In this document: in pieces, positions 62,461-64,000 of the stretch
Layout of the letters: the number at the start of each line of letters is the position of its first letter
Position numbering within the stretch: the first letter of the stretch is position 1
NCBI GenBank assembly: GCA_964019165.1
Contig: OZ025268.1
Location: 13,164,359-13,228,358, forward strand
Source: Mastigias papua
Taxonomy: Eukaryota > Cnidaria > Scyphozoa > Rhizostomeae > Mastigiidae
DNA length: 64,000 bases
Reading direction: 5' to 3'
Program-made: the position numbers and the translations under genes
Notes under the pieces: model-generated
The model's database searches: none
What the model was told of the DNA's origin: nothing
What the model saw: only the letters and a program-made list of their open reading frames with translations

Positions 62461-64000
62461 GTGCTAGATTCACTTCAGGAATATGCTTAAATTATGTTTT
62501 GGAGCTATTACACACCTACTTTTAGTGATTGTAAGCCTTGCATAGTATTGTCAGTTTTGCGACATGTAAAGCACTTTAAAGCTGTATATACTGTAAAAAC
62601 AAAGACTAAGGCTAATTTGAGTAGGAAACATTAGCTACACTACTGGCATTGGTGTAACCATAGATGTAAAAGACGTTTAGCGGGTGAGATTGACGCACTG
62701 CCACTCAATTTCAATCACACAACAGTATATCCAGATAGTAGCATTGACTGTAATGGCCTAAATTACGTTTGTGGGCAATGTGTGAAAATACAGAGATAAA
62801 GACTGATCTGATTGTCATATGATATTATAAATGCTAGATTCACTGCAGGAATATGCTTAGATTATGTTTTGGAGCTATTACACACGTACTTATAATGATT
62901 GTAGGCCTTGCATGGTATTGTCAGTTTTGCGACATGTAAAGCACTTTAAAGGTCTATATTGTCTAAAAACAGAGACTAAGGCTAATTTGAGTAGGAAACA
63001 TTAGCTACACTACTGGCATCGGTGTAACCATAGATGTAAAAGACGTTTAGCGGGTGATATTGACGCACTACCACTCAATTTCACTCATATAACAGTATAT
63101 GCCAATATTGGCATTGTTTGTGATGGGCCTAAAATACCTATGTGTGCAAGGTCTGACAATACAGCAATGACGACTGATCTGATGGTCATATGATATTATA
63201 AATGCTAGATTCACTTCAGGAATATGCTTAGATTATCTTTTTGAGCTATTAGAGACGTACTTATAATGATTGTAGACCTTGCATAGTATTGTCAATTTTG
63301 CGACATGTAAAGGACTTTGAAGCTGTAGATAATGTAAAAACAGAGACTAATTCTAAATTCATTTAGAAAGATTAGCTAAACTACTGGCATCGGTGTAACC
63401 ATAGATGTAAAAGACGTTCAGTGTATGAGATTGATGTACTTCCACTCAACTTCACTCATACAACAGTATATGCACATATTGCCATTGCCTGTGATGGGCC
63501 TAAAATACGTATATGTGCAAGGTCTGACAATACAGCAATGACGACTGATCTGATGGTCATATGATATTATAAATGCTAGATTCACTGCAGGAATATGCTT
63601 AGATTATGTTTTGGAGCTATTACACACGTACTTAAAGTGATTGTAGGCCTTGCATAGTATTGTCAGTTTTCCGACATGTAAAGCACTTTAAAGCTGTATA
63701 TTGTGTAACAACAGAGACTAAGACTAATTTGATTAAGAAGCATTAGCTAAACTACTGGCATCGGTGTAACCATAGATGTAAAAGACGTTTAGCGGGTGAG
63801 ATTGACACACTTCAACTCATTTTGAGTCATACAACAGTATATGCACATATTAGCATTGACTGTAATGGGCGTAAAATACGTTTCTGTGCAATGTGTGAAA
63901 ATAAAGAGATGACGACTGATCTGATTGTCATATGATATTATAAATCCTAGATTCACTGCAGGAATATGCTTAGATTATCTTTTTGAGCTATTAGAGACGT
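62461..64000 (+). repeat. Right end: individually diverged monomers and the start of a dimer
   Basis: These monomers carry many private changes: CACACCTACTTTTAG (62511), ATATCCAGATAGTAGC (62726), a -1-bp TAATGGCCTAAATTACG (62750), and one strongly changed monomer from 63231 with ATTATCTTTTTGAGC, ATTAGAGACG, AGGACTTTGAAGCTGTAG and TTCTAAATTCATTTAG. The window ends just as the ATCTTTTTGAGCTATTAGAG variant reappears at 63973, 742 bp (two monomers) after its first occurrence at 63231. Confidence 0.75.

Larger units (their letters stand above)
1..64000 (+). repeat. Tandem satellite array, ~371-bp monomer, ~172 copies
   Basis: The same unit recurs without interruption across the whole window. The landmark ATGTTTTGGAGC, or a close variant, falls at 198, 569, 940, 1311, 1682 and so on every 370 to 372 bp. 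Other constant landmarks in each unit are GACATGTAAAGCA, ACTACTGGCATCGG, CAACAGTATATGCA, AATGACGACTGATCTGATGG and CATATGATATTATAAATGC. All copies are head to tail on the same strand; I saw no inverted copy and no foreign insertion. Length variants are few: +3, +2, -1, -10, -40 and -248 bp. The length of about two nucleosome repeats fits centromeric or heterochromatic satellites of eukaryotes. The family is not one I recognise. No stretch over 300 bp lies outside the array. Confidence 0.98.

Noticed and set aside
1..64000. CRISPR array
   Set aside because: The repeat unit is 371 bp with diverging copies and no short identical repeats separated by unique spacers.
1..64000. Identity with Xenopus satellite I, because 741-bp dimers occur here
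   Set aside because: The 741-bp dimer is local (36.9 to 40.5 kb) and the base unit is 371 bp; I cannot confirm any sequence match without a database search.

Overview
The window is one uninterrupted block of satellite DNA: head-to-tail copies of a monomer of about 371 bp, roughly 172 copies, all in the same orientation, from the first base to the last. I found no unique sequence, transposon, CRISPR array, rRNA or tRNA, or convincing protein gene. A homogenised array of this size with a roughly dinucleosome-length monomer (371 is about 2 x 185) points to a eukaryote, probably centromeric, pericentromeric or other heterochromatin. The base composition is about 40% GC in the stretch I counted. 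I do not recognise the monomer family and cannot name the species.

Layout. (1) 1 to about 9.8 kb: an older-looking subfamily in which many monomers carry an open 109-codon frame. It contains a recent duplication with a 5193-bp period (14 monomers). (2) About 9.8 to 15.1 kb: transitional, more diverged single monomers, with rare variant types recurring at spacings of 10 and 15 monomers. (3) 15.1 to 18.1 kb: a tandem four-monomer higher-order repeat (HOR, 1486 bp), partly copied again at 28.6 to 29.7 kb. (4) 18.5 to 23.2 kb: a doubled monomer followed by a five-monomer HOR (1857 bp). (5) 24.3 to 35.6 kb: a multi-kilobase block present twice, about 7.2 to 7.5 kb apart. (6) 36.5 to 41.4 kb: a 2718-bp HOR with an inner 741-bp dimer. 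(7) 41.7 to 43.9 kb: a 1483-bp four-mer. (8) 47 to 59.4 kb: a dense mosaic with offsets of 2972, 3343, 4456, 4085, 3711 and 1858 bp. (9) 60 to 64 kb: individually diverged monomers, with a variant dimer starting again at the right edge.

Nothing here works as a pathway. What the sequence records is array evolution. Offsets between matching blocks are close to whole numbers of monomers, and steps between neighbouring offsets are one monomer, as expected from unequal exchange. Chimeric monomers show abrupt switches between variant types, as expected from gene conversion. Several internal deletions (a 248-bp deletion giving a 123-bp mini-monomer, a 40-bp deletion, a 10-bp deletion), a +3-bp, a +2-bp and a -1-bp variant act as markers of which block was copied from which. 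The 109-aa frames are most likely chance: most later monomers have a stop at codon 47, and all three coding-frame differences between the two very recent copies change the amino acid. Block boundaries below were read by eye and may be off by tens of bases.
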